Origin: Mycoplasmataceae bacterium
Lineage (GTDB): Bacteria > Bacillota_I > Bacilli_A > Mycoplasmatales > Mycoplasmoidaceae
Reading direction: 5' to 3'
Assembly (NCBI GenBank): GCA_031281575.1
Contig: JAITFD010000038.1
Coordinates: forward strand, 1-48,265
DNA: 48,265 bases
Positions within the stretch are counted from its first letter, which is position 1; each line of letters starts with the position of its first letter. Of the stretch, positions 1-10,755 are shown piece after piece. Made by a program: the position numbers and the translations under genes. Under the pieces are notes generated by a model that ran no database searches, was not told the DNA's origin, and saw only the letters and a list, made by a program, of their open reading frames with translations.

Positions 1-745
1 CGTTATAACGTTGACTAGTAACATTAACTGCTGGAGTCACAATCATCTCGCCTTGAACAACTTCCACTGAACATTGGTATTTAATTTCATCAATATCATC
101 AGCATTGTAATAAACGAAATATGAATATGTTCCTGGCACCATGTTATTACGGACTAATGTTAATTCACCAGAATAAGGGTCGATGTTAATATATTGGCTG
201 TGTTCAGTTTCCACACGTCAAGTCCCATTATTAGTTAAAGCTGCTTCAGTTACATAATATTGTGGTGGTGTATATTTTCAGGTTCGGTAGGGAATTTGTC
301 AAAATTGGGGACCATAAACACCAGCATATCCATACGGTTTAACGGTTAATTCCACAGTTAACGATGTTTTTGCACCATCAATTTCATAATAAACAATATA
401 ACGGTAACCAGTACCAGTTACTAATGCTAAATCTAATGCTACTTGACCATTTTGATCAATACTAATGTTTCCTGTAAAATTTGCCGATACTGATCAAGTT
501 CCGTTCGTTGCTTGTTCATTAGTTGTAACTCATTGGTATTGTTCATAATGCTTTTCACCACTAAATGGATCATAATTGAATTCGACAAATTGCGGACCAT
601 CAATTTTGGCATTTTCGATATTTTGTCGCACCACATTTTGTGCATGATTAAATAATTTTGATGTCGACAAAAAAGTGGTTAAACCAATTAATAAAGCAAG
701 GACCACGATAATCCCAGATCAGGTGATTTTACGCTTTTGTTCCAT
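1..745 (-). CDS. Membrane-anchored surface protein with Ig-like repeats (3' end outside window)
   Basis: The first 248 residues are visible; the rest runs off the left edge. A short basic start (MEQKRKITW, its Trp encoded by TGA) leads into one hydrophobic segment at about residues 9-27 with no lipobox cysteine, so the protein is probably anchored by its N-terminus with the remainder outside the cell. The exterior contains at least two related units of about 90 residues. Each begins with GPQF, has NGTW followed by V in the middle, then an I-x-ID-x-x-G-x-L strand pair, and ends GTxYxYxVYY. This pattern looks like a tandem beta-sandwich (Ig-like) stalk of the kind found on adhesins. That is an inference from repeat architecture; I do not recognise a named family. 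The start is set by the TATAAT at 755-760. Confidence 0.75.
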
Positions 746-754
746 GATATATTA

Positions 755-760
755 ATTATA
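755..760 (-). promoter_or_regulatory. -10 box of the surface repeat protein
   Basis: Perfect TATAAT on the minus strand, nine bases before the ATG at 745. Transcription would start about three bases before the ATG, so the mRNA is nearly leaderless. No convincing -35 is seen. Confidence 0.7.
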
Positions 761-800
761 TGCTTTCAAATGCCGAAGATGCAAAAAAAGATGACGATAT

Positions 801-3629
801 TTACGTGAGAATTTTTTTTAAAAATTCGCCCGTATAACTTGTATCGCTTTTTGTGCAAATTTGTTGGGGCGTACCAGTGGCAATAATCTTTCCGCCGTCG
901 TTGCCGCCATCAGGACCTAAATCGATAATATGGTCGGCACATTTGATTAAATCAAGGTTATGTTCAATGACAATAACCGTTGCTCCACCGTCGACAATCC
1001 GGTTTAATACATCAATTAATTTACGAATATCGTCAATGTGTAAGCCGGTTGTTGGTTCATCTAAAACAATCAATGTGGTTGGATTAGTCCGTTTTTGGAG
1101 AAATTTTGCTAATTTAACCCGTTGGGCTTCCCCACCGGATAGTTTATCGGCATTTAAACCTAATTTGATATAACCTAATCCCACATCAGCCATTAATTGT
1201 AATTTATTTTTAATGTTCGGAATATTGTGAAAAAATGTCAACGCCTCATCAACCGTCATTTCTAAAACATCAAAAATTGATTTTTCTTTATATTTAACAC
1301 TTAATGTTTCATCGTTGTATTTTTTGCCATTACATTCATCACATGTAATATAAACATCAGGCAAAAAATGCATTTCGATTCGAATTACACCATCCCCTCA
1401 ACACTTTTCACAACATCCGCCAGGGACATTAAAGGAAAACCGTGATTTGGTAAAACCTTTCGCTTTGGCATCAGGAGTTGATGCAAACAGTTCCCGGATA
1501 TCATCAAAAACACCAACGTAAGTGGCAGGATTTGATCGGGGGGTTCGGCCAATTGCTTCTTGACTAACACTAATCACTTTTGTAATTGCTTCGGCCCCGA
1601 CAATTGTTTTTAGTTTTGGGGCATCCAAAAACGGTTGATTAATTAATTTAATTAAGTTGGGTACCAAAATTCGATTAATGAGAGTTGATTTTCCGCTCCC
1701 ACTTACCCCGGTTACACAAATTAATTTTCCCAACGGAAAATGGGCTTCAACATTTTTTAAATTATTTAACGTTGCACCTTTAATGATGATCTTTTTACCA
1801 TTACCAGTTCGGGTTGATCGGGGTAATGGAATGGTTTGTTTATGCGTCAGGTAATTACCGGTTAAAGAATGCGGATTATCCATAATTGCTGCTGGAGTGC
1901 CGGCGGCAACTAATTTTCCCCCATGATCACCAGCTGCAGGACCAATCTCAATAACGTAATCAGCCGCGGCAATGGTATCAAGATCATGTTCAACAACAAT
2001 CATTGTATTACCAAGATCGCGCATTTTTTGTATTGTTGCGATTAATTTGACATTATCTTTTTGGTGCAAACCAATTGATGGTTCATCCAATACATATAAA
2101 ATTCCGGTTAACTTTGAACCAATTTGCGTCGCTAACCGAATGCGTTGGGCTTCTCCGCCTGATAAAGTTGCCGCCGATCGAGAAAGCGTTAAATAACCTA
2201 AGCCGACATCTTTCAAAAAAGTTAAACGGTTAACGATTTCTGCGAGTGCGAGTTTCCCGATTTCTTGTTCGTTTTTTGTTAACTTTAAATTTAAAATGAA
2301 ATCAATTAATTCAACGATGGTAAAATTGGTAAATTCGATAATATCTTTGTGGCCAATTTTGACACATAATGCGGCCGGTGATAATTTTTTTCCGTGACAA
2401 TATGGACAAATTTTTTCACTTAAATATTTGTTATAAAATTCCCGTGATGACTCACTGCTTGTTTCGGTATGTAAACGTTTAACTAATGCTAAAACACCTT
2501 CGATATAGTCGTGTTTTTTAAAAATATTTCCACCAGTGGTATGAATACTATAACTGATCGGTTCATCGCTCCCATATAACATTAATTTGATTTCTTTTGT
2601 TGTTAATGTTTTTAGTGGTGCATTTTTATCAATATGATAATGTTTTAATAAAGCATCAAACGCTTGCCAATTAATCGATGTGCTATTAACTGATTTTTTA
2701 AAAAAATCAATTCCACCTTCGTTAATACTTAAATCCCAGTCCGGAATCATCTTATTTTCATCTGGCTCAAAATTAAAACCTAATCCTTTACAATGCTCAC
2801 ATGCACCAGTTGGACTGTTAAAAGAAAATAGTTTTGGCTCTAAATCCGGGACGCTAAATCCACAAATTTTACATGAATGTGATGCCGAGTAAGTTGTTGG
2901 TTGATCATTAATTAATACACAAACTTTACCACTGCCATGTTTAAGAGCTGTTTCTAAGGAATTGGCCAATCGGGAAGTGGTGTTATGATCGTGGTGAACA
3001 ACAATCCGGTCAATCACTAAATCAATTTGATGGTGTTTGCTTTTTTCCAATTTGATATCGTCATCTAATGAAAAAAATTCGTTATCAATCCGAATTCGCA
3101 AAAATCCGAGTTTGCGAAATTCGTTCAGTTCTTCGGTAAATGCCCCTTTTTGATTATTCACCACTGGTGCTAATAAAATTAATTTATCATTGTCGTGACA
3201 TTTTTCCAAAATTAAATTAAGAATTTGTTTCGGCGTTAATGCTTCAATTGGCCCATGACCATTTGGACAATAAGGGCGGCCAATTCGTGCAAACAGGATT
3301 CGTAAGTAATCATAAATTTCGGTAACTGTACCGACTGTTGAACGCGGATTATGCGAAGTCGTTTTTTGATCAATGGCAATGGCTGGACATAATCCTTCGA
3401 TTGCATCGACATCTGGCTTTTCGTTTCCCCCTAAAAATTGCCGGGCATACGAAGATAATGATTCCATATATCGGCGTTTGCCTTCTTCGTAAATAGTATT
3501 AAATGCTAATGATGATTTACCGCTACCACTCACACCAGTAATTACGACTAATTGATTTTTCGGAATTTCAACATTAATATTTTTTAGATTATTTTCCCGC
3601 GCACCTTTGATTGTAATCTTATCGATCAT
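801..3629 (-). CDS. uvrA: Excinuclease ABC subunit A (UvrA)
   Basis: Damage-recognition ATPase of nucleotide excision repair; a UvrA dimer loads UvrB at lesions. The 942 residues match the usual length of about 940. Two ABC ATPase halves are present. The first Walker A (GVSGSGKSS) is near residues 32-40 and is followed by a CxxC...CxxC zinc module and a first signature [12 protein letters not shown]. The second Walker A is [10 protein letters not shown], followed by the [17 protein letters not shown] zinc-hairpin region and a second signature [12 protein letters not shown]. One in-frame TGA falls on the Trp of CWGDG in that hairpin, which strongly supports code 4. The start lies eight bases after the DUF3196 stop, so it is the last gene of a three-gene run. 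Confidence 0.97.
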
Positions 3630-3637
3630 AAATCAAA

Positions 3638-4357
3638 CTAGTCAACTCCATGCAAGATGTTAGTGATAAATTCATAAAAAGGTGACGGGCTTTTCTTGTG
3701 CCGATAAGCACAATTAATATATTCAATAATCTTTATGGCAAGATCGTATGAATCATAATCAGGATGGGAAGGAAAAAAGTAAGCGCGAATCGAATCAACA
3801 ATTTGTTTAATCCCTTCGTAAATGTATGGTTTACGCATCGTTTTTTGTTTTAATAAATCAGTCAAAATATCATAATAATGTGATTCGATTGTTGTTGGAT
3901 TAAACTCTCACAAGCGTTTCATGTGGTTATTGTAAAATTTTAAATTGGCATTATATTTAATACTAATCAATTCGTTTGCTAATAAAACTTTACTATAATT
4001 GGAAATCGTTTCGTCACCCAAAACTTTATTAAAATATTTGGCATCATCAACCGTAATTTCATTGGTATATTTATCAAATAAGTAAAGGACTTTATTAATA
4101 TCAAGGCGATCACCATCAACCAAATGCGTTAATAAATTATTTTTGCTTCGTTTGGCTAAATCTTTTTCCAATTTATTATTTTCAATGCCGCTTTTAATCA
4201 ATTTAATCGCATTCTCATAACGTTCAAGATATTCCGTGGGAATATAGACATCATTTCGTAATTGGGAAGCAAACTCAGCAGCTTCATCAAATTTATTTCG
4301 CCGAATAAAGCCTTCAATGATATCAAGAATATCCGAAATTTGACTACGATTTTTCAT
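3638..4357 (-). CDS. DUF3196-like mollicute protein
   Basis: 239 residues, cytoplasmic, helical and charged. The N-terminal part (LDIIEGFIRRNKFDEAAEF, then YIPTEYLERYENAIKLI) matches what I remember of the DUF3196 family typified by M. pneumoniae MPN330: short helical hairpins with a 'DEA...YIP...E' signature, resembling TPR-like packing. A TGA Trp joins the two halves. An AAAGGA Shine-Dalgarno lies six bases before the ATG, and the gene starts three bases after the DUF402 stop, so it is internal to an operon. Its function is unknown; its place between a predicted nucleotide phosphatase and uvrA does not settle it. The family match is from memory and moderate. Confidence 0.65.
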
Positions 4358-4360
4358 TGT

Positions 4361-4906
4361 TTATCCTTTTTTGTCGATCTTTTTTCTATTATAACTTAAA
4401 TGTGGGTTATTCGAAAAACTCGCAAATTTTTTTCGAGCAAATAAATCTTTAATCCGTTGTTCAACTTCTTGAATCTTTTGCTGTAATATTTCCGGATATT
4501 GATATTTTTTGGCATGTTCGGCATATTCTTTGATATCAACTTCAACTAATTGTGGATGATGGATATCCGCAATTTTAAAATCTAAATCAAAATCAATGTA
4601 CTTGATTGTATTTTCTTCAAAAAGATAAGGCGAAGCGACATTAACATAATAACAAATGCGTCCGCTTTTATTGCTTACGATAATATTAAATCATTCTTTT
4701 TTAAAGAAATACCAAACGCAAGGATAAGTGATTTTGCTAAAATAATTGTTATCAGCTTCGGCTTTATATGTATTAATTCGGGTGCGATATAAATCTACGA
4801 CAATATAGTTCTCGTCTTCTGAAATAATTGCCGGTGTTTCATAACAACGGTAAATCTGACCATCATACTTATATGCATGAATTACGACTGTTTTTTTGTT
4901 TGCCAT
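4361..4906 (-). CDS. DUF402 / Ntdp-type nucleoside phosphatase-like protein
   Basis: 181 residues. It opens with MANKKTVVIHAYKYDGQIYR and continues with CVWYFFKKEWFNII, GRICYYVNVASPYLFEE and KYIDFDLDFKI. These are the hallmarks of the DUF402 family (UPF0374), whose studied Gram-positive members hydrolyse nucleoside di- and triphosphates. The Asp-rich YIDFDLD stretch and the Tyr/Asn of YYVN are typical active-region residues. The Trp of KEWFN is encoded by TGA. I chose the ATG at 4906: a TTG at 4951 would extend the frame, but it lies at the predicted transcription start. This gives a leader of about 43 bases, longer than its neighbours have. It is the first gene of the run leading to uvrA. 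Confidence 0.8.
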
Positions 4907-4955
4907 AAAGAAATCAATGGTTATTAGCGAACCTAATAAGACCCTTAACAATTTT

Positions 4956-4961
4956 ATTATA
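4956..4961 (-). promoter_or_regulatory. -10 box of DUF402-DUF3196-uvrA
   Basis: Perfect TATAAT on the minus strand, about 50 bases before the ATG at 4906. This is one of the few units here with a real leader. The next plus-strand promoter diverges from it. Confidence 0.55.
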
Positions 4962-5048
4962 TAAGAATTTAAAAGTATTTGGGGAGTGGAGAATTAACGA
5001 TTTTCTGATCATTGGGTTTCGATCGTATAAAAATTGATAAGGTTTTTA

Positions 5049-5054
5049 TATAAT
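5049..5054 (+). promoter_or_regulatory. -10 box of the membrane protein at 5069
   Basis: TATAAT 14 bases before the ATG, with an expected leader of about eight bases and no Shine-Dalgarno. Confidence 0.6.
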
Positions 5055-5068
5055 AAATATAAAGCAAC

Positions 5069-5839
5069 ATGAAGGAACACGCAAAAATCCATAATGTGAT
5101 TAAGCAGTTATCTGAGAAAAACTATGTTGATAACTTTCAACGGACAAAAGATAACGATTTAGTCATTCCCCTTGTTTGTTCAAATTTAAGCGATTTAATT
5201 CAACCATACAGTATTAATGATTCTTATCTTGTTAAGCCTGAGGTCTATGATGCCATTCTACAAACTGCAACCCATATTCCCGCCAACGAAAATTTGTTAA
5301 TTGTGATTGATTCGACCAATCCATTTACTGCTGAAGATCAACGCAAGGCTGCATTAGCGTTTAAGCATGGTTTTTTAATGTCATCAATGCGATATTCGGA
5401 TAATAAACGAAAATTATTGCATAAGAGTAATTGAATTCTAACGATGTTTTTTATTGCATTAATGATCATTGCGGTACTTGAATATTTATTAACATTTGAT
5501 TTTGATAATCATTTATATGAAACATTTGCGATGGTATTTAGTGAAGTTTTCTTTATCGTTTTATGGGTATTAGGTTGAAGTTATTGTGATATTATTTTTT
5601 TTGATAAAACAGCACTTGATCGAGAAGTTGCATCGCGGTTTCAAGTTTATAAAGCTCGTTTATTATTTAAGAAAATTAAGGATTTATCGAAGGCAAAAGT
5701 GATTGTTGAAGATGATCAAAACGATTTCAACACCGCGATTAAAACTTATAATGAAATGACCAAAAAAGATAGCAAAACAACCAAAATATTTAACATTGAA
5801 GATGAAATTGAACCAAACGAAAATAACGAAACTAACTAG
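5069..5839 (+). CDS. Hypothetical membrane protein
   Basis: 256 residues; family not recognised. The first 120 residues are soluble and mixed alpha/beta (a hydrophobic strand ENLLIVIDST is followed by a charged helix). After a TGA Trp come two hydrophobic segments at about residues 124-141 and 155-172, containing two more TGA codons, then a charged, probably helical cytoplasmic tail rich in Lys, Asp and Glu. This suggests a protein anchored by a membrane hairpin. Its stop lies inside the end of rpe on the other strand (eight shared bases), and it stands alone behind its own promoter. Confidence 0.7.
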
Positions 5840-6488
5840 TTTGGCGGATTTGTACAAATAAAGCATGCGGATCGGGACATTTGAGTAAAAATGAACCAGA
5901 AACATAACGATTAATGTATTTTTTGGTCTTTTTAATCACTTCAGCATTTACGCCACCGTCTAAAACACAATACATTTTATGGGGATGTTTTTTTAATTGT
6001 TTTTTAATATATTTGATATTGGGCATTGATTTTGTTAAAAACTTCTGGCCAGCATAACCCGGCATGACGCTCATAATATTCACAAAATCGCATTGCGCAA
6101 AAACTTCCTTGTATTTCTTTGCATTTGTATTCGGATTGATTGCCACGCCGGCTAATACATGATTTGCTTTGATTAAATTTAAATTTTCAATGATTGATGC
6201 GTTGTCTGAACACGCTTCAACATGGAAGGATAATGCGTAAACTGGATGTTTTAAAAATGTATGGATTGCTTGCCGCACATCGTTGACCATTAAATGGACA
6301 TCACTTTTTAAATTTAATTTACTGATTAACTTTAAATATTTTGTTTCGTATGGAGTGGTATTATTGACAAATTTACCATCCATTACATCATAATGAATAA
6401 TGTGCGCTCCGGCCGCTTTCATTCGTTCAAGTTCGTAAGGGATTTGGTCAGGATTAAAAGCCAATAGAGATGGTTCAAGAATTTTCAT
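5832..6488 (-). CDS. rpe: Ribulose-phosphate 3-epimerase
   Basis: Interconverts ribulose 5-phosphate and xylulose 5-phosphate in the non-oxidative pentose phosphate pathway. The 218 residues match the family length. Visible markers are EPSLLAF at the N-terminus, HYDVMDGKFVNN (metal and catalytic Asp), DVHLMV, VNIMSVMPGYAGQKF, LDGGVN and a C-terminal VSGSFLL phosphate-binding loop, all of the TIM-barrel epimerase. The ATG shares one base with the tkt stop (TAATG), so the genes are translationally coupled and their products act on the same sugar pool. Confidence 0.95.
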   Translation of the reverse strand: MKILEPSLLAFNPDQIPYELERMKAAGAHIIHYDVMDGKFVNNTTPYETKYLKLISKLNLKSDVHLMVNDVRQAIHTFLKHPVYALSFHVEACSDNASIIENLNLIKANHVLAGVAINPNTNAKKYKEVFAQCDFVNIMSVMPGYAGQKFLTKSMPNIKYIKKQLKKHPHKMYCVLDGGVNAEVIKKTKKYINRYVSGSFLLKCPDPHALFVQIRQTS

Positions 6489-8434
6489 TATGGTTTAATA
6501 AATTTAGTAATTCGTTCAGCAATTTGTGGTGGTGTTAATTCTAACTTTTGACACAAATCTTTTGGTTTAGCACTATATCCATACTGATCGATCCCGATCG
6601 CATAATCAACAAATTCATATCAAGGTGCTGTTGCCGCAAATTCTAAACTAATGCGTGGTTTATTGCCTAGTACAGCATTTTGATGTGTTAATGGTGATTG
6701 ACGAAATAATTCCACACAGGGCATTGATACTAATCGAGCTTTAATTTGTTTTTTTGCTAAACAAGCAATTACTTCATCGGCTAAGCCAACTTCACTACCG
6801 GTGGCAATAATTGTTAAATCATATTCCGGCTGATCGATTAAGCAGTAACCACCGAATTTAATTTGGGTTGCATCACCCACAATTTGTTTAAATGCACTGC
6901 GTGAACTGATAATACTTATTGCACTTTTTTTATTTTTTAAATAAAACTTAATCGCGAATAATGCTTCAGCAAAATTGGCCGGACGAAATAAATAGTGGTT
7001 AGGAATTAAACGTAATGCGGGAATTTGCTCAATCGGTTGATGCGTTGGGCCATCTTCACCAACAGTAATTGAATCGTGGGTGTAAACATTTAAAATTGGT
7101 AGTTGACTAATCGCCCCTAATCGCACGGCAGCTTTATTGTAATCGCTAAATGATAGAAATGTTGCACAAACAGCTCTTGTTCCACCATGAGCAACAATCC
7201 CGTTAACAATATCGGCACCAACAAACTCACGGACACCGATATTTAAATTTTTACCAGTTGGAGTTGCCGATGTAATATTTTTACCGTCAGCGATAATCTT
7301 GGTCGACGAAGATAGATCTGGATTGACTGTTATAAATGTGGGTTGATTTGTAAATACGGTTTGAATAATATTACCAACGATGTTCCGCGTTGCTTCATTT
7401 TCAACGTGTGGTGTTTTAGCAAACCAACGATTTTTAAAAGCATATTGATTTTTACTAATTGCTAAATATTCATTCGCTAATTTATGTTGGGTTTTCTTTA
7501 ACAATTTAAATTGCTGCAAATCTTTTTCACGTGCAGCTTGACCGCGCGTTTTTACAACAGAAAAATCAGCTTTAACTTCCGGCGGAACAACAAAATTAGG
7601 ATAATTAAAATCAATTTGTTTTTTATATTTTTCTAATTCCTCGGCCGATAATACTAGTCCGTGACTTTTATTACTATTGGCAGTTTGTCATGTTTCACCG
7701 ATCGTTGTTGTAACTTCGATTAAAGTTGGTAATTTCGATCGTTTTGCCTTCGTAATTGCCTTCGTAATTACTGAATATTGCGATGAACATTTTAAATAAT
7801 TTCAATGATACGCTTTACATAAGGTTTTTAAATTTCAATCGGTTGAGTCACTAACCTTACCATCTAATTGGATCCGATTTGAATCGTAAATTCAAATTAG
7901 TTTATTCAAGCGTTGTTTACCCGCAATTGCCATTGCTTCTTGGGCAACACCTTCTTCCAAATCGCCATCACCAAGTAATACATATGTATAGTGATCAACA
8001 ACTGATCCGTTACCAACTTGATAACGTTTATGTAAAAAGCGTTCACTAATCGCAAATCCCACACTCATTGCTGCACCTTGACCAAGCGGTCCAGTACAAA
8101 CTTCCACACCTGGTAGGATGGCGTTTTCCGGGTGGCCGGATGTTTTACTATTTAATTGACGAAAAACTTTTAAATCATTAACGTTAATGCTTTTATATCC
8201 GGCAACAATCATCATCGCATACAACAATGCTGATCCGTGACCAGATGATAAGATAAAACGATCACGATTAAAGTGTTTTAAATTTGTCACATCAATTTTT
8301 AGATGATCATGAAAAAGTGCATACATGATTGGAGCAGCACCTAAAACAATCCCGCCATGACCGGATTTTGCTTGTGTAATTGCACTTAAGCCTAAGACAC
8401 GAATTGTTTTAATTGCTAACGCTGAAATATCCAT
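6488..8434 (-). CDS. tkt: Transketolase
   Basis: Thiamine-diphosphate enzyme that moves two-carbon units between sugar phosphates. The 648 residues match the usual length of about 650. Visible are AKSGHGGIVLGAAP, the GHGSALLY loop, GPLGQGAAMSVG, the ThDP/metal motif LGDGDLEEG, then HDSITVGEDGPTHQP in the middle domain and a C-terminal domain with IATGSEVGL. Several TGA Trp codons are needed to join the parts, for example in the C-terminal TAPWYEF. It is followed directly by rpe. Confidence 0.96.
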
Positions 8435-8445
8435 ACGGATGGCTG

Positions 8446-8451
8446 ATTATA
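8446..8451 (-). promoter_or_regulatory. -10 box of tkt-rpe
   Basis: TATAAT on the minus strand, 11 bases before the tkt ATG; a second overlapping copy sits at 8451-8456. A leader of about five bases is expected. Confidence 0.65.
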
Positions 8452-8503
8452 TTATATATAAACATCGAAAATAATAAACCTTGTTTGTATTTTAAATGTG
8501 TTG

Positions 8504-8514
8504 TATAATATAAT
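8504..8514 (+). promoter_or_regulatory. Double -10 box of the toxin-like gene cluster
   Basis: Two overlapping TATAAT copies (8504-8509 and 8509-8514) end 10 and 5 bases before the ATG at 8520. Transcription should begin at or within a few bases of the start codon. Confidence 0.6.
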
Positions 8515-8519
8515 TGTAA

Positions 8520-9557
8520 ATGAAAAAAATTCTAATTAGTTTATTGGCATTGTTAATTATTGCATCTAGCATTTTTATTTCAACAATTATCGTGCATAAA
8601 AACTCAACAAATGATTTACGAAATCAAATTCAACAAACACAAAAATTCAAGCAATTAAAAAAAAACTATCAATCATTAATATCAATTTCGTCATATAAGA
8701 ATAGCGAACAACAAGTTGTATATTCAGCACCAATCGTGAATGATGATTATTTTAATGTTGTTTTTGATGAAACTAATTTATCTTTTGTTGTGCAAAACAA
8801 TCAAGAAGAAACAAGATACGACATTATTAAAGGCGAAACTGATTTTTTATTAGTTGATCACGAAGCAAATACAGCAACCAGTTTAGCAAAAATTATTAAT
8901 AATGAATCCCGTACCAATGAACAGAAATTAAATTTTGCTATTGTAATTAGCGGTTCAGCATTAGTACTTGCGACCGTTGCAGTAATAATTGGTTACATTC
9001 TAACGCCAATTATTTCAATTGTACGATCATTTTTTTCATGATTATTTTCGGTTTTTACTACTGTTGTTTCTTGATTTAATACACCGGTATATGAACAAAT
9101 ACCTACGAAGATTGAGTTAGTGGTTAAGATTGGTGAAACCATCTCAACGGTCGTTTTTTCTATTGTAACAGCGGGCTTTAAAGCATTAGATGAAGGAATA
9201 TTTGCTTTAGCATTTCCGTTTGTTAATAATGTTTATGTTGCCGTATCGCTTATATCCCGTGATGAAGCTGTTTGAACTTTAGCAAATTCTACACCAGGTG
9301 AATTAGAAATTGATGGCAAAAAAAGGGAAACAACTATTTCAACTTATACTTTAAACGGGGATCATGCAAATGGTGCTGCTAAGGATGCATATGCATTGCA
9401 TACAAGTAATCCAGAATTGCGATTATCCATCCACCATTCAGCCGAAGATAACGAACATACTAATTCAACTATTTTCAGTCATTATCATCCAGGAAATATT
9501 CAATATGGAACTCTTCCTGCACATTCTTTTTATGGGTGACCGATATTTACTTTATAA
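8520..9557 (+). CDS. Putative exported effector with His-rich C-terminal domain
   Basis: 345 residues; no named family recognised. Residues 1-25 form a signal-anchor. A charged, probably extracytoplasmic region follows to about residue 135. A strongly hydrophobic stretch at about 137-190 looks like two membrane passes. The last 80 residues differ in character: soluble, with HANGAAKDAYALH, SIHHSAEDNEH, SHYHPGN and a terminal HSFYGWP. The spaced histidines plus an HSFYG-type end resemble C-terminal toxin modules of polymorphic toxins; that resemblance is from memory and is an inference. Four TGA codons (all Trp) lie in the last half. Two paralogous genes follow within two bases, as immunity genes would. 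It could instead be a membrane enzyme or an envelope protein. Confidence 0.6.
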
Positions 9558-9559
9558 AA

Positions 9560-10138
9560 ATGGATCGAGAAATTAAAAGTAAAGAATTTCGTCGTCGGAT
9601 AAAAGAATTTTCCTTTATTAAAAAAGAATCTTTTGGGGAATTCCTATATAAAAAATTGCCGCAAAATAATTTGACAAAAAATGCAAAAATTACCAAATGC
9701 CGTTCACTACGATTTTCCTTTAAAACTAATCGCGATTTTTATAATTATGATTTAAATTTACCAAAAGATCCAAAACAGACAAAAATATATAATTTTTATT
9801 GAATTCCTGTTGAATGTTTTTATTCCCCAACTCGTGTATATCAAACGCTATCAAAATATAAAAATATTAACTTAGAAGTTGCTTGTAAATATCCTCAATT
9901 TTTTTGCGAGCCAACACAATTTATATTCGGGAATAGTCAATGAACAAAAAAAAATAAAATAGTTTATTCGTTGCTTGTTCAAGGAGATCATGATCATTTT
10001 TTTGAAAAAGATCTCCGTCGTCTATTAGATTATCTTAATGGATATGAATGCGATAAACCGGAATTTCCGGGTTATGTGATCAGCGCTAAACGTGCAAAAA
10101 TTAAATTTAAAAATGTAAAAGATAGTTTATTTAAATAA
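9560..10138 (+). CDS. Putative immunity-like protein, copy 1
   Basis: 192 residues, cytoplasmic, no signal or membrane segment. Family not recognised. It begins two bases after the effector-like gene and its stop shares one base with the next start (TAATG). It is clearly paralogous to the next protein: both open with a KEFxRRIKEFxFIKKES block, share IPVExFYSP in the middle, then TLSxxKxxNLExACKYPQFF, and end in VKxSLFK. Three TGA Trp codons are needed. Small tandem-duplicated cytoplasmic proteins directly after a toxin-like gene typically act as immunity proteins, but that role is inferred from context only. Confidence 0.65.
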
Positions 10139-10728
10139 TGGATATTTCAATTAAAGAATTTCATCGTCGGATCAAGGAATTTCCTTTTATTAAGAAGGAA
10201 TCAACGTATCTTTTTGAGCATGAAATGTATCCGTTGAATCTTTTTATTGGTAAATATGATAATTTTACCAAAAATACGCCAATTTTTAAATATACTTCGT
10301 TTGGCAAATGTCTTAAAAAAGGTGTGGATATGTTTGGTCGAAAAATGACTACGATTGGGACACTACGAGATAAAAACGAACGATCCGAACTTTATTGCAT
10401 TCCTGTTGAACTGTTTTATTCACCGTATTGCGTTCGTCACACTTTATCTAGGTTTAAAGCGGTTAATTTAGAAATCGCTTGCAAATATCCGCAATTCTTT
10501 TTTCTCCCAATCTATTTTACATTAAGGTATCCAACTCCATCCGATAATAAGCCTAGATTCGGTACTTTTTTTCTCTCAACTGAACATTTTTTTCACGATG
10601 ATTTTCAACGATTAATGAGTTATATTTGCGGTTACTCAGATTTTAAACCCGATTTTTCTGATTCAGTAATTAACATCGAAAGACCAAAAGTAAAACTTGC
10701 TGATGTTAAAGCGAGTTTGTTTAAGTAA
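10138..10728 (+). CDS. Putative immunity-like protein, copy 2
   Basis: 196 residues, second member of the tandem pair and coupled to copy 1 by TAATG. It keeps the KEFHRRIKEFPFIKKES opening, the IPVELFYSPYCV block, ACKYPQFF and the ADVKASLFK end. The region between residues 25 and 95 and the segment after ACKYPQFF diverge from copy 1, as expected when duplicates adapt to different partners. No TGA codon is needed in this copy, unlike copy 1. No function can be assigned from sequence alone. Confidence 0.65.
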   Translation: MDISIKEFHRRIKEFPFIKKESTYLFEHEMYPLNLFIGKYDNFTKNTPIFKYTSFGKCLKKGVDMFGRKMTTIGTLRDKNERSELYCIPVELFYSPYCVRHTLSRFKAVNLEIACKYPQFFFLPIYFTLRYPTPSDNKPRFGTFFLSTEHFFHDDFQRLMSYICGYSDFKPDFSDSVINIERPKVKLADVKASLFK

Positions 10729-10740
10729 TACGTTATTACT

Positions 10741-10746
10741 TATAAT
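10741..10746 (+). promoter_or_regulatory. -10 box of pgm-rpiB
   Basis: TATAAT directly abuts an ATG at 10747 and lies nine bases before the in-frame ATG at 10756. Its position favours the downstream start, since RNA should begin near 10753. Confidence 0.55.
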
Positions 10747-10755
10747 ATGAATATA

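Noticed and set aside
853-1173. Plus-strand ORF opposite uvrA, and similar ORFs opposite other conserved genes
   Set aside because: Antisense shadows of well-conserved coding sequence; no promoter or family similarity.
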